Of a DNA stretch of 53,264 nt, positions 8,938 through 18,831 are shown one piece after another. The stretch lies in assembly GCA_030431985.1 (NCBI GenBank), contig JAUIIB010000016.1, positions 1 through 53,264 on the forward strand, read 5' to 3'. The position numbers and the translations under genes were made by a program. This stretch comes from Gammaproteobacteria bacterium (GTDB taxonomy: Bacteria; Pseudomonadota; Gammaproteobacteria; Burkholderiales; Nitrosomonadaceae). The notes under the pieces are model-generated. The model did no database searches. It saw only the letters and a program-made list of their open reading frames with translations, and was not told the DNA's origin. Numbering within the stretch: the first letter of the stretch is position 1; each line of letters begins with the position of its first letter.

Positions 8938-10236
8938 ATGAACAGAAAATACTTGATTATGCTTGGTGTTTGCCTTGCGTTGCTGTTAAGCGATGCGGTC
9001 TATGCCAGACACTATGTGATCGCGCTGTCCCCGATGCAGGGCCGTGAAGCGTTGCAAAACCAGAGCGCGGCCACGCTGCGTTTTTTAATGCAACAGCTTC
9101 AACCCGGTGAATCGGCACTGGTTGTTGACGGGTTGCACCTTAAAACCGTTGCGCATTTTACGGTGAAGAATAAACCCGTCTACAACAATCCCAAGGCCAA
9201 AATGCAACTGAACAAAAAAGCGATTGCGGCCTTGCGTCAGTTTTCCGAACGTCCCGTCAATATGGCTGAACATGGCGTTGCCGGTATGATGCAGGTGCCG
9301 CAATTATTGCAGTTTCTTGGACGCAATTACGGCACTTTTGAAGATACTGACATTATCATCATCGGCAGTCCGATCCATGTCGATTCACGTGATCCGAACT
9401 GGGGAATGCTTGGCAAACAATATCCTACTGACGGGCATTTCAGTGTCGCACCGCATGAGTCGCCATTTTCTTTACAGGGCACGTCTGAGTTACTGGTGGG
9501 CACGAGGATACATTGGGCTTACCCGGATGAGAGCTGGACGATCAACGACGAATACCGCGTGCGGCTCACCCGGTTCTGGCATTTACTGGTTGAGGGGTAT
9601 GGGGCGCAGCTTTCCACCTTCACAGGTGATATGCCGACAATGTGGGGACGCGCCGCCCGCAGTGAAAAAGCGGTGCCGCACGGTTATCAACGCCGGGAAA
9701 CGAATAAGCCTGAAACCATCCAGCTTATCGACAGACCGCAGGATGTAAAACAGGTTTCAATCTACGACCGGCCATTAACCGACGTGCCACCGACAAAACA
9801 GGTGTTACGCCAAGCGCAGAATGTTGAAATCGGGATAAGCTGGAACTGCGAGCACTGCGATCTTGATCTGTATGTGCGTCCGCATCGCGGGGCGGAGGTG
9901 CTGTATTTCGGGCACCGGCAGACGCCGCTTGGCTATTACCACAAGGATTTTACCCATTCGCCGCAAACCGACGGCGGGTATGAGACGGTAACGTTCACGG
10001 CCACTGTTGACTTGCAGGACGTCCTGATTGCGGTGAACTGGTATGACGGCAAGTCGGCTAACGGTGTGCAAGGTGAAATCCGCCTTGCCATCAGCGATCA
10101 GACCTACGGCCTGCCGTTTGTCTTGACCGGTACATCCGGCAGCGGCACAAAAGGGAAAGACAAAACCCTCGCAGACGGTAAAGCCGCCAATGCCAACTGG
10201 CTCATCATCAACCCGAAGGATATCGTCGGGTTGTAA
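8938..10236 (+). CDS. Exported protein of unknown function in the mobilization region
   Basis: A 432-residue protein with a clean signal peptide (MNRKYLIMLGVCLALLLSDAVYA, cleavage likely after YA). ATG 8938 follows AGGAGG. The N-terminal half contains DTDIIIIGSPIHVDSRD, which resembles the metal-site strand of a von Willebrand A-like fold. The C-terminal half has WNCEHCDLDLYVRP, with a CxxC and the DLDLYV strand seen in domains that bind calcium or sugar. It lies 42 bp after the membrane protein and ends at a terminator, so these two genes form one transcript. Function is unknown. Confidence 0.75.
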   Translation: MNRKYLIMLGVCLALLLSDAVYARHYVIALSPMQGREALQNQSAATLRFLMQQLQPGESALVVDGLHLKTVAHFTVKNKPVYNNPKAKMQLNKKAIAALRQFSERPVNMAEHGVAGMMQVPQLLQFLGRNYGTFEDTDIIIIGSPIHVDSRDPNWGMLGKQYPTDGHFSVAPHESPFSLQGTSELLVGTRIHWAYPDESWTINDEYRVRLTRFWHLLVEGYGAQLSTFTGDMPTMWGRAARSEKAVPHGYQRRETNKPETIQLIDRPQDVKQVSIYDRPLTDVPPTKQVLRQAQNVEIGISWNCEHCDLDLYVRPHRGAEVLYFGHRQTPLGYYHKDFTHSPQTDGGYETVTFTATVDLQDVLIAVNWYDGKSANGVQGEIRLAISDQTYGLPFVLTGTSGSGTKGKDKTLADGKAANANWLIINPKDIVGL

Positions 10237-10262
10237 CACCGCCAGCCGCCCGGCATCAGCAA

Positions 10263-10296
10263 AAGCCTGCTCTATCATCGGAGCAGGCTTTTTTTA
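10263..10296 (+). terminator. Rho-independent terminator
   Basis: AAGCCTGCTC (10263-10272) and GAGCAGGCTT (10281-10290) form a perfect ten-pair stem with an eight-base loop, followed by a T-run. It ends the transcript of the preceding membrane and exported proteins, just before the coupling-protein gene. Confidence 0.9.
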
Positions 10297-10309
10297 TGGG
10301 GGGTGTTCT

Positions 10310-12277
10310 ATGACACACAGAGAAGAACCGTCGATTTTTAAATCGTTGCTTGTCGCGATTATATTCGGCTATGCCGCGTCGATCATTGAACCGACCGACA
10401 GCGATATGGCGGCGGCGAGATTGTTTTGCGCATTTATCGCGGCCTATGCCGCATGGTCGGTTGTCAGGCACTTGCCGAACCCGGTCTATAACTGGCTCAA
10501 ACGCCGTCGCGCAAAGAAAGCCAGTAACCGGCACGGCACAGCGCGGTGGGCCATCGTAAAAGATATCATGGCCTATGGCCTGCACAAAGTCACCGGATTG
10601 TTTCTCGGTGTATGGGCCGGTGACGGCAGGCCGCTCTTTCTGGACGGTGAAGGTCACTGCATGGTCTATGCCCCGACGCGCAGCGGTAAAACCAGAAATA
10701 CGGTCATTCCCAACATCCAGAATAATTACGGCGCGATGCTGATCACCGATATCAAGGGCGAACTCTGGGATGTCACCGGTGATGCCTGCCGCAGCGTTCA
10801 AAAAAACAAAATCTACCGCCTCGATCCGGCGGGGCTTAAAAACAGTACACACGGCAAAGCGCATCGCTTCAACCCGTTAAGCCTGATTATCGACGCATGG
10901 AAAAGCGGACGCCATAGCGATGTCATCTTCGAGGCTAAAGATATAGCAAAGCAATTTTTGCCCGAACCCAAGGTGGAGGGTGAAAACTCCTATTTCCCCA
11001 AAGGTTCACGCAAAGTAATGGTCTTTGCCATCATCTATCTGGTGGTGACCTCTGAAAAGGAAGTCAATCTTACGATGGTTGTAGCATTGATTCAGAATAA
11101 TCTGGAACTGGAAGACGCGCTGCGTATTGCCACATGTTCCGATGCATTGAGTGGCGAACTGGCATCGAGAGCCCAAAGCTTGCTGCGCACCTTGGAAGAG
11201 AAGGATTCAACGCACTGGCAATCCTTTTGCGAAGGTGCGGAACAAGTGCTCGATATTTATGGAGCAAGCGGCCTGCTGGCCGAAAGCACCAGTACCAGCG
11301 ATTTTAATTTCAGTGAATTGAAAGGCAAAGAGCCTTGCAAGATTTATATTCTGGTCGATCCGACCCGCATGGACGTGCTGGCACCTTGGTTGGGCCTGAT
11401 CGTCTGGTGCATGCTGAAAGAACTTTTGAGCAGTGACAGCCGCCGGGAAGTCATCCTCATGCTCGACGAAACGGCCAATTTCCGCGTAGACGGGCTGGTT
11501 GAAAAACTCACCATTCTGGCCGGGTATCAGTGCCGGGCTATTACGGTGCTGCAATCCTTCTCCGCGTTTGAGAAGACCTACTCAAGGCAGGATTTGGATA
11601 TTCTGCTCGACCAGTGCGAATGCAAAATCTGGCTGAAGGTGCAGTCTTATCGGGTTGCTGAAATGCTCTCCAAAAGCCTCGGCAGTGCAACGCAGGTGAA
11701 CGAGCATTACCACATGGGCCATGATTACCGGGATTTGGCGCAGGATAGTTTAGGCGAAATGCCGCGCCCGCTCATGACACCGGATGAGGTGATGCGCACC
11801 CCGTACGCCATTATCCAGTTACGCGGTAAATATCCAATACTGGCGGAAACGGTCGGCTACGATGCGGTCAAACCGTGGAACAAATGGGCGGGCATCAATA
11901 CGCTTTACGGTAATAAACCGTTTGTCAGCAAAACCCGCATCAAGCTGCGCTATCCGTCATTGGCATGGTGGAGCACCTGTTTCGGACTGATAAAACGCAC
12001 CCCGAAAATCGTGTATTACCGCCGTATTCGCCACAAACGCGATTGGAGCAATCTGCCCTTTGCGCTGATCCATACTGTCCGGGCCTTGTTGTTGCTCACG
12101 CCGGTAGTAGCTTTGTGGTGGGCTATTGAAACTTACGGCACCCCGCACGTACTCTGGGAATATACCTATCGCGGCTATTCTTCAAACCCGATCAAGGAAC
12201 GCTGCACCTATATCGGCATTGATGGCCAAAAAACACGCTTCGGCCCCAATTGCCCGTTTGTGAAGTTTATGGATTAG
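10310..12277 (+). CDS. VirD4/TraG-like type IV coupling protein
   Basis: A 655-residue membrane ATPase that links a relaxase-bound DNA strand to a secretion channel. N-terminal hydrophobic segments lie at about residues 10-25 and 35-50. Walker A is APTRSGKTR (residues 121-129) and Walker B is VILMLDE (380-387, D386/E387). An extra hydrophobic segment (IHTVRALLLLTPVVALWW) lies near the C-terminus. ATG 10310 is chosen because upstream in-frame codons run through the terminator at 10263-10296. No VirB-type channel genes are present, so it would have to borrow a channel from another element. Confidence 0.93.
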   Translation: MTHREEPSIFKSLLVAIIFGYAASIIEPTDSDMAAARLFCAFIAAYAAWSVVRHLPNPVYNWLKRRRAKKASNRHGTARWAIVKDIMAYGLHKVTGLFLGVWAGDGRPLFLDGEGHCMVYAPTRSGKTRNTVIPNIQNNYGAMLITDIKGELWDVTGDACRSVQKNKIYRLDPAGLKNSTHGKAHRFNPLSLIIDAWKSGRHSDVIFEAKDIAKQFLPEPKVEGENSYFPKGSRKVMVFAIIYLVVTSEKEVNLTMVVALIQNNLELEDALRIATCSDALSGELASRAQSLLRTLEEKDSTHWQSFCEGAEQVLDIYGASGLLAESTSTSDFNFSELKGKEPCKIYILVDPTRMDVLAPWLGLIVWCMLKELLSSDSRREVILMLDETANFRVDGLVEKLTILAGYQCRAITVLQSFSAFEKTYSRQDLDILLDQCECKIWLKVQSYRVAEMLSKSLGSATQVNEHYHMGHDYRDLAQDSLGEMPRPLMTPDEVMRTPYAIIQLRGKYPILAETVGYDAVKPWNKWAGINTLYGNKPFVSKTRIKLRYPSLAWWSTCFGLIKRTPKIVYYRRIRHKRDWSNLPFALIHTVRALLLLTPVVALWWAIETYGTPHVLWEYTYRGYSSNPIKERCTYIGIDGQKTRFGPNCPFVKFMD

Positions 12278-12573
12278 GGTTTTGAATCGCCGATATTGTG
12301 CAAAATTTGCAACGTGCCGTCGAGATCGTCCCGGAAACGCTGAAGCTGGCTCATCCATGTAACGGCTTTTTCCGGTGTTATGGATTCCTTGGGGACGACA
12401 CGTTCGCGCAGCAACTCGAACAGCACTTCGGCAAGAATAGCGCGGTCGATTTTGTCATTATGCTCGTAGGTTTTCAGCAAAACCGACAAACCGTTACACG
12501 CCAGTTGCCGCTTCGGATTTTGCATGAGTTCGCTAAAACTGCGTTTCGATGTCTGTGATTGATCTCCGCTCAT
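12274..12573 (-). CDS. Hypothetical protein, 99 residues
   Basis: A small helical acidic/basic protein (MSGDQSQTSKRSFSEL to NIGDSKP) convergent with the coupling-protein gene and overlapping its stop by four bases. It has no signal peptide or recognised motif. Composition matches the surrounding mobilization genes, supporting it as real, but its function is unknown. Confidence 0.55.
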   Translation of the reverse strand: MSGDQSQTSKRSFSELMQNPKRQLACNGLSVLLKTYEHNDKIDRAILAEVLFELLRERVVPKESITPEKAVTWMSQLQRFRDDLDGTLQILHNIGDSKP

Positions 12574-12633
12574 GCCACCAACCTAGCACGAAACAGACCG
12601 CCATTACAAACTTCATGAGATGAAAAGGAAAAT

Positions 12634-13317
12634 ATGGAACTGACACAGCAATTTAATGCTAAAAATCCCGATCTTTTGAAAGATGTGCAAAACAGCAGGG
12701 AAGCACTTGAAGCGGTGCGCAAAATTGAAGAACGCCGTGTCATGCTCGCGCAAAAACTGGAGCTTCATTGTCAAAAACACCGCGATCTCTGGATTGCCAG
12801 AGAAGCGGAAAGACAATACGCAAAAGAAAGCCGTCAACTGCAATACAACTTGCCGCAACCGAAGAATTTCGGGCCGCAGGCGACACAGTGGAACGACCAT
12901 GTGCGGCAAGCAACATTTTTAATAGATGCGCGGATTGAATCGCGGATGCAATCTCTCGATACGATCAGCAGGCGTATGCAAAATGATGCCGTTCTGGAAA
13001 TGATCAATCAGCAAAAGCACCAGCACTTGGCGCGTCAACGTCTTGATCGGGATGTCAGGGAAATTCACCAGACCGTCCATCGTGAACGTATGGATGCCTA
13101 TCGAGACTTTGAAGCCAACAAAACCCAGCGTGTACAAGATGTCCGCAACAATGGTAGTCAAACACCAGAACGCGATGTCTATGACGCTTACAAACAGCAA
13201 GACAATAACATTCTGTCACGCAAGGAATACCTGCTCACACAAGCTTACGAAAAACATGGATTTAATTACGAAATGGAGAAGCACGCACTGACACAGAAAT
13301 ACTGTCAGAAGATGTAA
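12634..13317 (+). CDS. Charged coiled-coil protein, possible mobilization accessory
   Basis: A 227-residue soluble protein rich in Lys, Arg, Glu and Gln, helical throughout (for example ALEAVRKIEERRVMLAQ). ATG 12634 is preceded by AAAAGGAAA. A strong terminator lies a few bases after its stop. The style resembles the C-terminal coiled-coil part of mobilization proteins, and the element's relaxase has a similar Gln-rich coiled coil. A relaxosome role is conjecture. Confidence 0.65.
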   Translation: MELTQQFNAKNPDLLKDVQNSREALEAVRKIEERRVMLAQKLELHCQKHRDLWIAREAERQYAKESRQLQYNLPQPKNFGPQATQWNDHVRQATFLIDARIESRMQSLDTISRRMQNDAVLEMINQQKHQHLARQRLDRDVREIHQTVHRERMDAYRDFEANKTQRVQDVRNNGSQTPERDVYDAYKQQDNNILSRKEYLLTQAYEKHGFNYEMEKHALTQKYCQKM

Positions 13318-13321
13318 ACAA

Positions 13322-13356
13322 AAAGCCCCGCAGCTAGGAAACTGCGGGGCTTTGAT
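13322..13356 (+). terminator. Rho-independent terminator, probably bidirectional
   Basis: AAAGCCCCGCAG (13322-13333) pairs perfectly with CTGCGGGGCTTT (13342-13353) around an eight-base loop. It separates the coiled-coil gene from the minus-strand gene that ends at 13366, and the A/T flanks allow it to serve both strands. Confidence 0.88.
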
Positions 13357-13365
13357 AATTGAAAT

Positions 13366-13803
13366 TTAGCAAATTTGACCGATCGCTCTAAATGGCTCTG
13401 GATTTTCGATTTTGGCTGCAATATTAAATGAACCTAATACCGGGATATAACGGTCTCTAAAACGTTTTGTGTTGTAACATGGCTTGGACAAATCAATTTT
13501 TTTCTCATAAATTTCTATGAGTCTACCAAACCAGCGGCAAGAGTCATCATCAGGGAAAAACTTTTCAAATTCAGGCATAATAAATGGCGTACCATCTGCA
13601 TTCTGTAGTGTTTTGCGGCATTGCCAGCAAAAAATGTCTTCTACCTTTCGAACGGTTTTTCGCCTGCTCAATCCAAAACCAACCAACACACCCATTGTTA
13701 ATCGAAACGGGATAGTTGTTAACAGAAGGTCATCAGGTTCGGGACGTATAATACGGCCTGTGCCACAGTCGTTACCATGGCAGTTGCAAAAATTGTGATA
13801 CAT
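13366..13803 (-). CDS. Cysteine-rich hypothetical protein
   Basis: A 145-residue protein with several cysteines (NFCNCHGNDC near the N-terminus and FCWQCRK in the middle), suggesting zinc binding or redox chemistry. ATG 13803 is preferred, with GGAG eight bases upstream; GTG 13809 is also in frame. It lies between two mobilization-type genes and the CHAT gene, divergent from the latter. I do not recognise the family. Confidence 0.6.
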   Translation of the reverse strand: MYHNFCNCHGNDCGTGRIIRPEPDDLLLTTIPFRLTMGVLVGFGLSRRKTVRKVEDIFCWQCRKTLQNADGTPFIMPEFEKFFPDDDSCRWFGRLIEIYEKKIDLSKPCYNTKRFRDRYIPVLGSFNIAAKIENPEPFRAIGQIC

Positions 13804-14031
13804 TCTCACTACTCCATCTAAGATGGAGAGTGACGCGCCACCCTCACGGGTTAATGAACTCTAATTAACTAGTGAGAATATTTTCTCTTGATCCTTAACC
13901 TTAGAGACTCATGGTTGACTCAAGGGAACGAAATTCAGTTTTAGTATCACTTGCGGTAATAACAACGAAGAAGTCAATTTTTAAATAGCAGATAAAACGG
14001 TAGAGCGATCCGATTTTTATTGGAAATTTAG

Positions 14032-17000
14032 ATGACTAGTTCAGAAAATGATCCTGATACATTATTTACGTTGTTCCAGCGTGCTTCAGACAACAATCTT
14101 GATTCCTACGAACGTTATAAGGCATCTGAAAAAGCGTTCAATATAATATTGACAACTCAGTGGGATGAAAAATGCGGAATTCCGGGTACATTGGCGTATT
14201 TCGTTTTTTTGCTTGTCAAGATAGAGTTTGAGCTGGTTAATTCATATTTAGAACACGGGGGTGAACTTGATAAACGAATAGAAGCATGTGAACAATTACT
14301 ACCGTATGTAGTATTGAATCCTGATCTTCAGCACCATTTAAATGAAAATTTAACAAAGCTTTATATAACGCGGATAAACGAGAATACTGTCGAGTGCTTG
14401 TCAGAAACATTGACTGCAATACAGAAGCTACCTACAACTGATGAAATAGGACAATCGCAGCATAAGATTGCCTTAATTTTCATTATTACAGAACTACTAA
14501 AAGAAAAGCTGTTCAATTTCACAAAACGACCAGAATTCACTACCAATCCAAATCAAATTGAAGAAGCTTTACAGACATGTTTCTCATCCAAAGATGAACA
14601 AGTAATCTTTGAAGCTCTACAAATGGTCGGCGAATATTATCTGCTGACCTTACAAGGAAATCACGACGAAAATATTGAACGTGCTTTAAAGATATTTTTG
14701 GATCAAAAAAATCACTTGGAATCACTAAATTTATTTATTCCAGACAATTTCTGCAAAATACATGAAAAGCTTGGAGATACCTATTCTATGCGTATAAAAG
14801 GCGACAGGTATGCAAATGTTCAAAACGCAATTGACTCATACAATTTCGCGGCAGGGGTTGCCAATGAAAAACTGTCCGACAAATATCCAATAAAACAAAG
14901 GTTTATTAATGCACTCAAATTGGCGGATATGTATGTTGAATGCAATAAACTTGATGAATCGCATCATGCTATTGCAATCCTTGAAAAAGAAACCGAAGCC
15001 AGCCCCAAAGCAATGTATAGATATGCTTGTTATTTTTCCTATGTAAACGCTAAAACATATAATGCGCATAACAAATTTCTGCCCCAGAAAATTGTTTTTG
15101 AATCGCTGCGCATAATGGAATCAACAATCCATACGGAATACTCTGCCAGATTCCGTTATGAAGCAAAAATTCTTGCTGCGACTATATTACTTCGGTCGCG
15201 CAGCTCTGAGCTAGACAATGTTCTTGAACAAAAACTGGTTGACTTTCAGGAGAGTCTTAGAAACATCAAGAGCAAGTTATTTCCTATCGAAAGTGTAAAA
15301 ATGCATCTGCTTTGCGGCGATATCCTGAAAGCACTTTCACGTGCTTCATTCCTGCCCCAATTATTGCACTATGAAGCAGCATTTGAAATCGCAAAAGAAT
15401 ATGATCTCACTCATATTTTGGCCATAATCTATCTTAGAATTGGTGAAATATATGCTAATCAAAATAGTCATGTATTTAATACCCAGAGAGCAATTAAGTT
15501 ATATCGATCATCTCTCGAATGTGTCAACGAGCATCACCAAATTGATATACTTATGGAAACAAAGCTGTATCTGATTGCTGCTTTCTGTTTGGCTGATAAC
15601 TGGAAGGCTGCATCCGCGCAGTCTATAGAAATACTTGATTTCATTGATGAAAGAAATCCTCACGAAAGAGAACAAATTTTCAACGCTATCAACCGTGCGC
15701 AAATATCTTCGATAAGCTCATTTTTGCCATATACACATCTAAAACTGGGCAATATTAAAAAAGGATTGATGGTCGGCGAGCACTTAAGAGTTGATTCCAT
15801 TCATCATAAATTACTTTTTGAGATGACACGCTTCAACAATGAGTTTCCTGATGAAGCCCTCGACCTTTATTGTTATCAAATAATGGCCAGACATGTCATT
15901 ACGGGACAGGCACTTTCCTTTAAAATAAAGAAAATAACTGAAGAATACCTGAAAAAAGCTCAGTCCACCCCACTTGAGCATCAAGAAAAGTATGGATTTT
16001 CTCTGGAATTTAAGGATATTGAACAACAGTTGAATGAACTGGAAGAATGGTTATTGCTTCCGTTTATAACGCCTATAGGTACATGTTTTGTTCTTGTGGC
16101 TCCGCGAGAAAGAAACCAACCAATTGTTGTATCTGAACCCATTGGTGTTGATTCAGAGCACTTCTACGAAATTGTTTTATTATGGGTTGAAGCTGTTTTT
16201 GCATTGAAGGAAGGAGACAACGAAGGCATTCAGAAGTTTGAAGAAATAGTTACTGATCTGCCCCGATTATTATATTCAGTTATTGGGAAATGGATAGGCT
16301 CTGTGATTATTGATCGGGCTATCCCTCGCAATGAGCGTTTGATAATAATACCAACTTACCCCCTAGCAAATGTGCCTCTTGGATTAACGGCCATAGATGA
16401 AAATAATACGCTGCTCCAGGATTATTTTACGCTCAGTTTTGCTCCATCTATTACAGCAATTAACGGGATTAGGAAACGTTTTCAAAATGTATATGACAGC
16501 ACCTTAACTCATGTATATGTACCGGAAGAGAATCTTGAATATGGCACATTTGAACGTTCTGCCATTTCTAATTTTTTCAATAAATCATGCGTCCAGCATA
16601 TTGAGGCTACAAATACAGATTCAATTTTTTCTACCTCTGAATTTTTTGACAGTTCATACTTACATCTTCAATTACACGGCCAACATCACTTCACCTACTC
16701 AGAAGAATCTTCTTTGTCTTTAGCTGACGGAGACAATATTAAATCTGATGATCTGGTTAGAATGGCATCCAAACAATTTCAACGTTTGATTATATTGACA
16801 TCGTGTGAAGCGGGGATGATGGATTCATACAAAAAAATCGGTGCAATCCATAATTTTCCGACAATTATGATGCTTTCTGGCGCGATAGGCGTTATCGCTC
16901 CTGTTTGGGAAGTAAACAGTATGGCAGTTTGTATCTTGATGATACGTTTATATGAAAATCATTTCGTTGATAAGCTTCCTCCACCGCAGGCTCTGAAAGA

Positions 17001-17193
17001 TGCTCAATTATGGATAAGAGAAGCCTCGACGGACAATATTATTCAGTATATTGAAAATCATACCGACACAAATGATCCGGCAATATCTGAAAAAGCAGAT
17101 GAGCTGATTTTTGAGCTTGAAAAACTCGACCCAGATGAAAAACCGTTTGCCTCACCTCAATATTGGGCTGCTTTTGTTTATTTCGGCCTTTAA
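14032..17193 (+). CDS. TPR-like repeat protein with C-terminal CHAT (caspase-like) protease domain
   Basis: A 1053-residue cytosolic protein. About 650 residues of helical hairpins in TPR style are followed by a CHAT peptidase domain at the C-terminus. The caspase-like catalytic dyad is visible: H882 in LHLQLHGQHHF and C925 in ILTSCEAG. GVIAPVWEV and AQLWIREAS are typical closing strands and helices of CHAT. CHAT proteins occur in defence and programmed-cell-death systems, where a sensor activates the protease. The gene is AT-rich compared with the mobilization genes, suggesting separate acquisition. Its stop is 17 bp from the stop of a convergent ankyrin gene. Substrate and trigger are unknown. 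Confidence 0.88.
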   Translation: MTSSENDPDTLFTLFQRASDNNLDSYERYKASEKAFNIILTTQWDEKCGIPGTLAYFVFLLVKIEFELVNSYLEHGGELDKRIEACEQLLPYVVLNPDLQHHLNENLTKLYITRINENTVECLSETLTAIQKLPTTDEIGQSQHKIALIFIITELLKEKLFNFTKRPEFTTNPNQIEEALQTCFSSKDEQVIFEALQMVGEYYLLTLQGNHDENIERALKIFLDQKNHLESLNLFIPDNFCKIHEKLGDTYSMRIKGDRYANVQNAIDSYNFAAGVANEKLSDKYPIKQRFINALKLADMYVECNKLDESHHAIAILEKETEASPKAMYRYACYFSYVNAKTYNAHNKFLPQKIVFESLRIMESTIHTEYSARFRYEAKILAATILLRSRSSELDNVLEQKLVDFQESLRNIKSKLFPIESVKMHLLCGDILKALSRASFLPQLLHYEAAFEIAKEYDLTHILAIIYLRIGEIYANQNSHVFNTQRAIKLYRSSLECVNEHHQIDILMETKLYLIAAFCLADNWKAASAQSIEILDFIDERNPHEREQIFNAINRAQISSISSFLPYTHLKLGNIKKGLMVGEHLRVDSIHHKLLFEMTRFNNEFPDEALDLYCYQIMARHVITGQALSFKIKKITEEYLKKAQSTPLEHQEKYGFSLEFKDIEQQLNELEEWLLLPFITPIGTCFVLVAPRERNQPIVVSEPIGVDSEHFYEIVLLWVEAVFALKEGDNEGIQKFEEIVTDLPRLLYSVIGKWIGSVIIDRAIPRNERLIIIPTYPLANVPLGLTAIDENNTLLQDYFTLSFAPSITAINGIRKRFQNVYDSTLTHVYVPEENLEYGTFERSAISNFFNKSCVQHIEATNTDSIFSTSEFFDSSYLHLQLHGQHHFTYSEESSLSLADGDNIKSDDLVRMASKQFQRLIILTSCEAGMMDSYKKIGAIHNFPTIMMLSGAIGVIAPVWEVNSMAVCILMIRLYENHFVDKLPPPQALKDAQLWIREASTDNIIQYIENHTDTNDPAISEKADELIFELEKLDPDEKPFASPQYWAAFVYFGL

Positions 17194-17210
17194 ATCCACA
17201 GTGACAGAAT

Positions 17211-18716
17211 TTATCCGTTAGTTGGCATATTATCGTCACTCGGCGTTTCAGAATTATCAAAGGGTGCTGTTTGTTCTTCTATGATCCGTGTAGCTTCGGC
17301 AATAAGGTCTTCGCGTGTTATGCCTCTTTCCTTCATTTGTTTATGTTCTTCCATACTTAGAATATCTGCCAGAGCATGATTCTGGACAAGTGCGGCAATA
17401 TCCGAGGGAAGCCATGACCCGCCGCCGGATAGCACCAGAAAATCTGCTCCTACTTCATCGCGCAGGATTTCAATGGCGTGTGCATTGCCGCTTTCGGCTG
17501 CCGCATGAATTGCGGCCATCCCTGTTTTTTTACTTTGATAATCTACATCCACACCCTGTTTAATACAATCCAGATATACCTCGCGTTCATAATCATAGAC
17601 CGCTTGAACAAATTTCTCACCCAGTTGATCGTTCATAATTTTCTCTTTCTCAGATAAACCACCTCTAATAATGGTCAAATTAGTCTGAGAATATGGTTTT
17701 TTTATGGCAACTTCATCTTGGCTCTCATCAATCTTTGGTAATGCGGAACGTCTGGATTTGTTGAATTCGGCTATTTTGTCATACAAATCTTTATACTCAT
17801 CTTTAATGAACGTACCGGTAAGATCGAATTCATCCTGACTACACGAATGATATTCTTTAATCTCAAAAGGTGATCGACTCTCAGAAACATTGTTATTCAC
17901 AGCCGGGATATCCTGTATCCTGATTGAATTATCTTTATTATTTTTCGTATTAATGTCAGTGAGCAGTGAGCATTTGTGAGATTGAAGATTGTTCCAGTCT
18001 TTTAGAAAACACAAAAGCATACTTTCAGGAATATTAGTAACCCAACCTGTTTGTACTTTTAAACTATTACAATGCCTTTCGTAGTTCTTTAACCTAAAAT
18101 CCTTACCATCTTTTAGTCCATTATGATTGTCGAAAGTTGAGATGATGCTGGTCATAACGAAAAATTGATTGTTGCGCGATAAAGCTATACTCAATACCTG
18201 CTGTTTTATTCGATGATCATTGATTTCATACAGAATATAATTGCCTTTCAAGTCACCTGAAAATTCATTATCCAGTACATTATTAAAATACTCTGCAAGT
18301 GTATAGGCAACGCCAAAATCAACATCTTCAACAAATCTTAATTGTGCGTTCGATAAATATTTTTTGTTAAACAACAATTGCCCAATAACATTTAATTCAG
18401 CTTCTTCGGGAAAGTTTGATTCTTCAATACCCGTTATGCGATCTGTATTCCCGGAAATTTTTTGTAATTGCCCCTTTGAAACAATGTCTTTTTCATCAAG
18501 GTCAATTGATTTAGTGTCTTTTCTTTTTTCTTTTCTATTTTGTAGCTCATTATCGACATACCCCCTTAATTTTTCTGAATTCCAGTAGATTACATTTAAT
18601 TGATCGACAATTTTTGGATACGTGTAACCATTTTCCTCTTTATAGGCTTTGAAGCGACGTTTGAGCAAATTCTTTTGGTGATCCGAAAATTCATTAATAA
18701 TTTGATAATTCTGCAT
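17211..18716 (-). CDS. Ankyrin-repeat protein with unrecognised N-terminal region
   Basis: A 501-residue protein. The N-terminal 60 residues (HQKNLLKRRFKAYKEENGYTYPKI) look like a small DNA- or protein-binding helical segment. The middle is unrecognised. Residues about 400-460 contain ankyrin-type repeats (GMAAIHAAAESGNAHAIEIL). The C-terminus is acidic. It is AT-rich like the CHAT gene and convergent with it. Ankyrin repeats bind proteins, so an interaction with the CHAT protein is possible but not shown. No operon partner lies on its own strand. Confidence 0.75.
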   Translation of the reverse strand: MQNYQIINEFSDHQKNLLKRRFKAYKEENGYTYPKIVDQLNVIYWNSEKLRGYVDNELQNRKEKRKDTKSIDLDEKDIVSKGQLQKISGNTDRITGIEESNFPEEAELNVIGQLLFNKKYLSNAQLRFVEDVDFGVAYTLAEYFNNVLDNEFSGDLKGNYILYEINDHRIKQQVLSIALSRNNQFFVMTSIISTFDNHNGLKDGKDFRLKNYERHCNSLKVQTGWVTNIPESMLLCFLKDWNNLQSHKCSLLTDINTKNNKDNSIRIQDIPAVNNNVSESRSPFEIKEYHSCSQDEFDLTGTFIKDEYKDLYDKIAEFNKSRRSALPKIDESQDEVAIKKPYSQTNLTIIRGGLSEKEKIMNDQLGEKFVQAVYDYEREVYLDCIKQGVDVDYQSKKTGMAAIHAAAESGNAHAIEILRDEVGADFLVLSGGGSWLPSDIAALVQNHALADILSMEEHKQMKERGITREDLIAEATRIIEEQTAPFDNSETPSDDNMPTNG

Positions 18717-18831
18717 AATCTTGTTTTTGGGTTTTTATTTATGGTATTTTGCAGAAAACAAATATCTATGTAAATCATTCAAAAGAATTTGATATATATG
18801 TCCTGATCAAATTGCTTTTTGACTCCAAGCC

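Noticed and set aside
14032..17193. TPR-CHAT as part of a type III-E CRISPR (Craspase) system
   Set aside because: No Cas genes or repeat array occur anywhere in the window.
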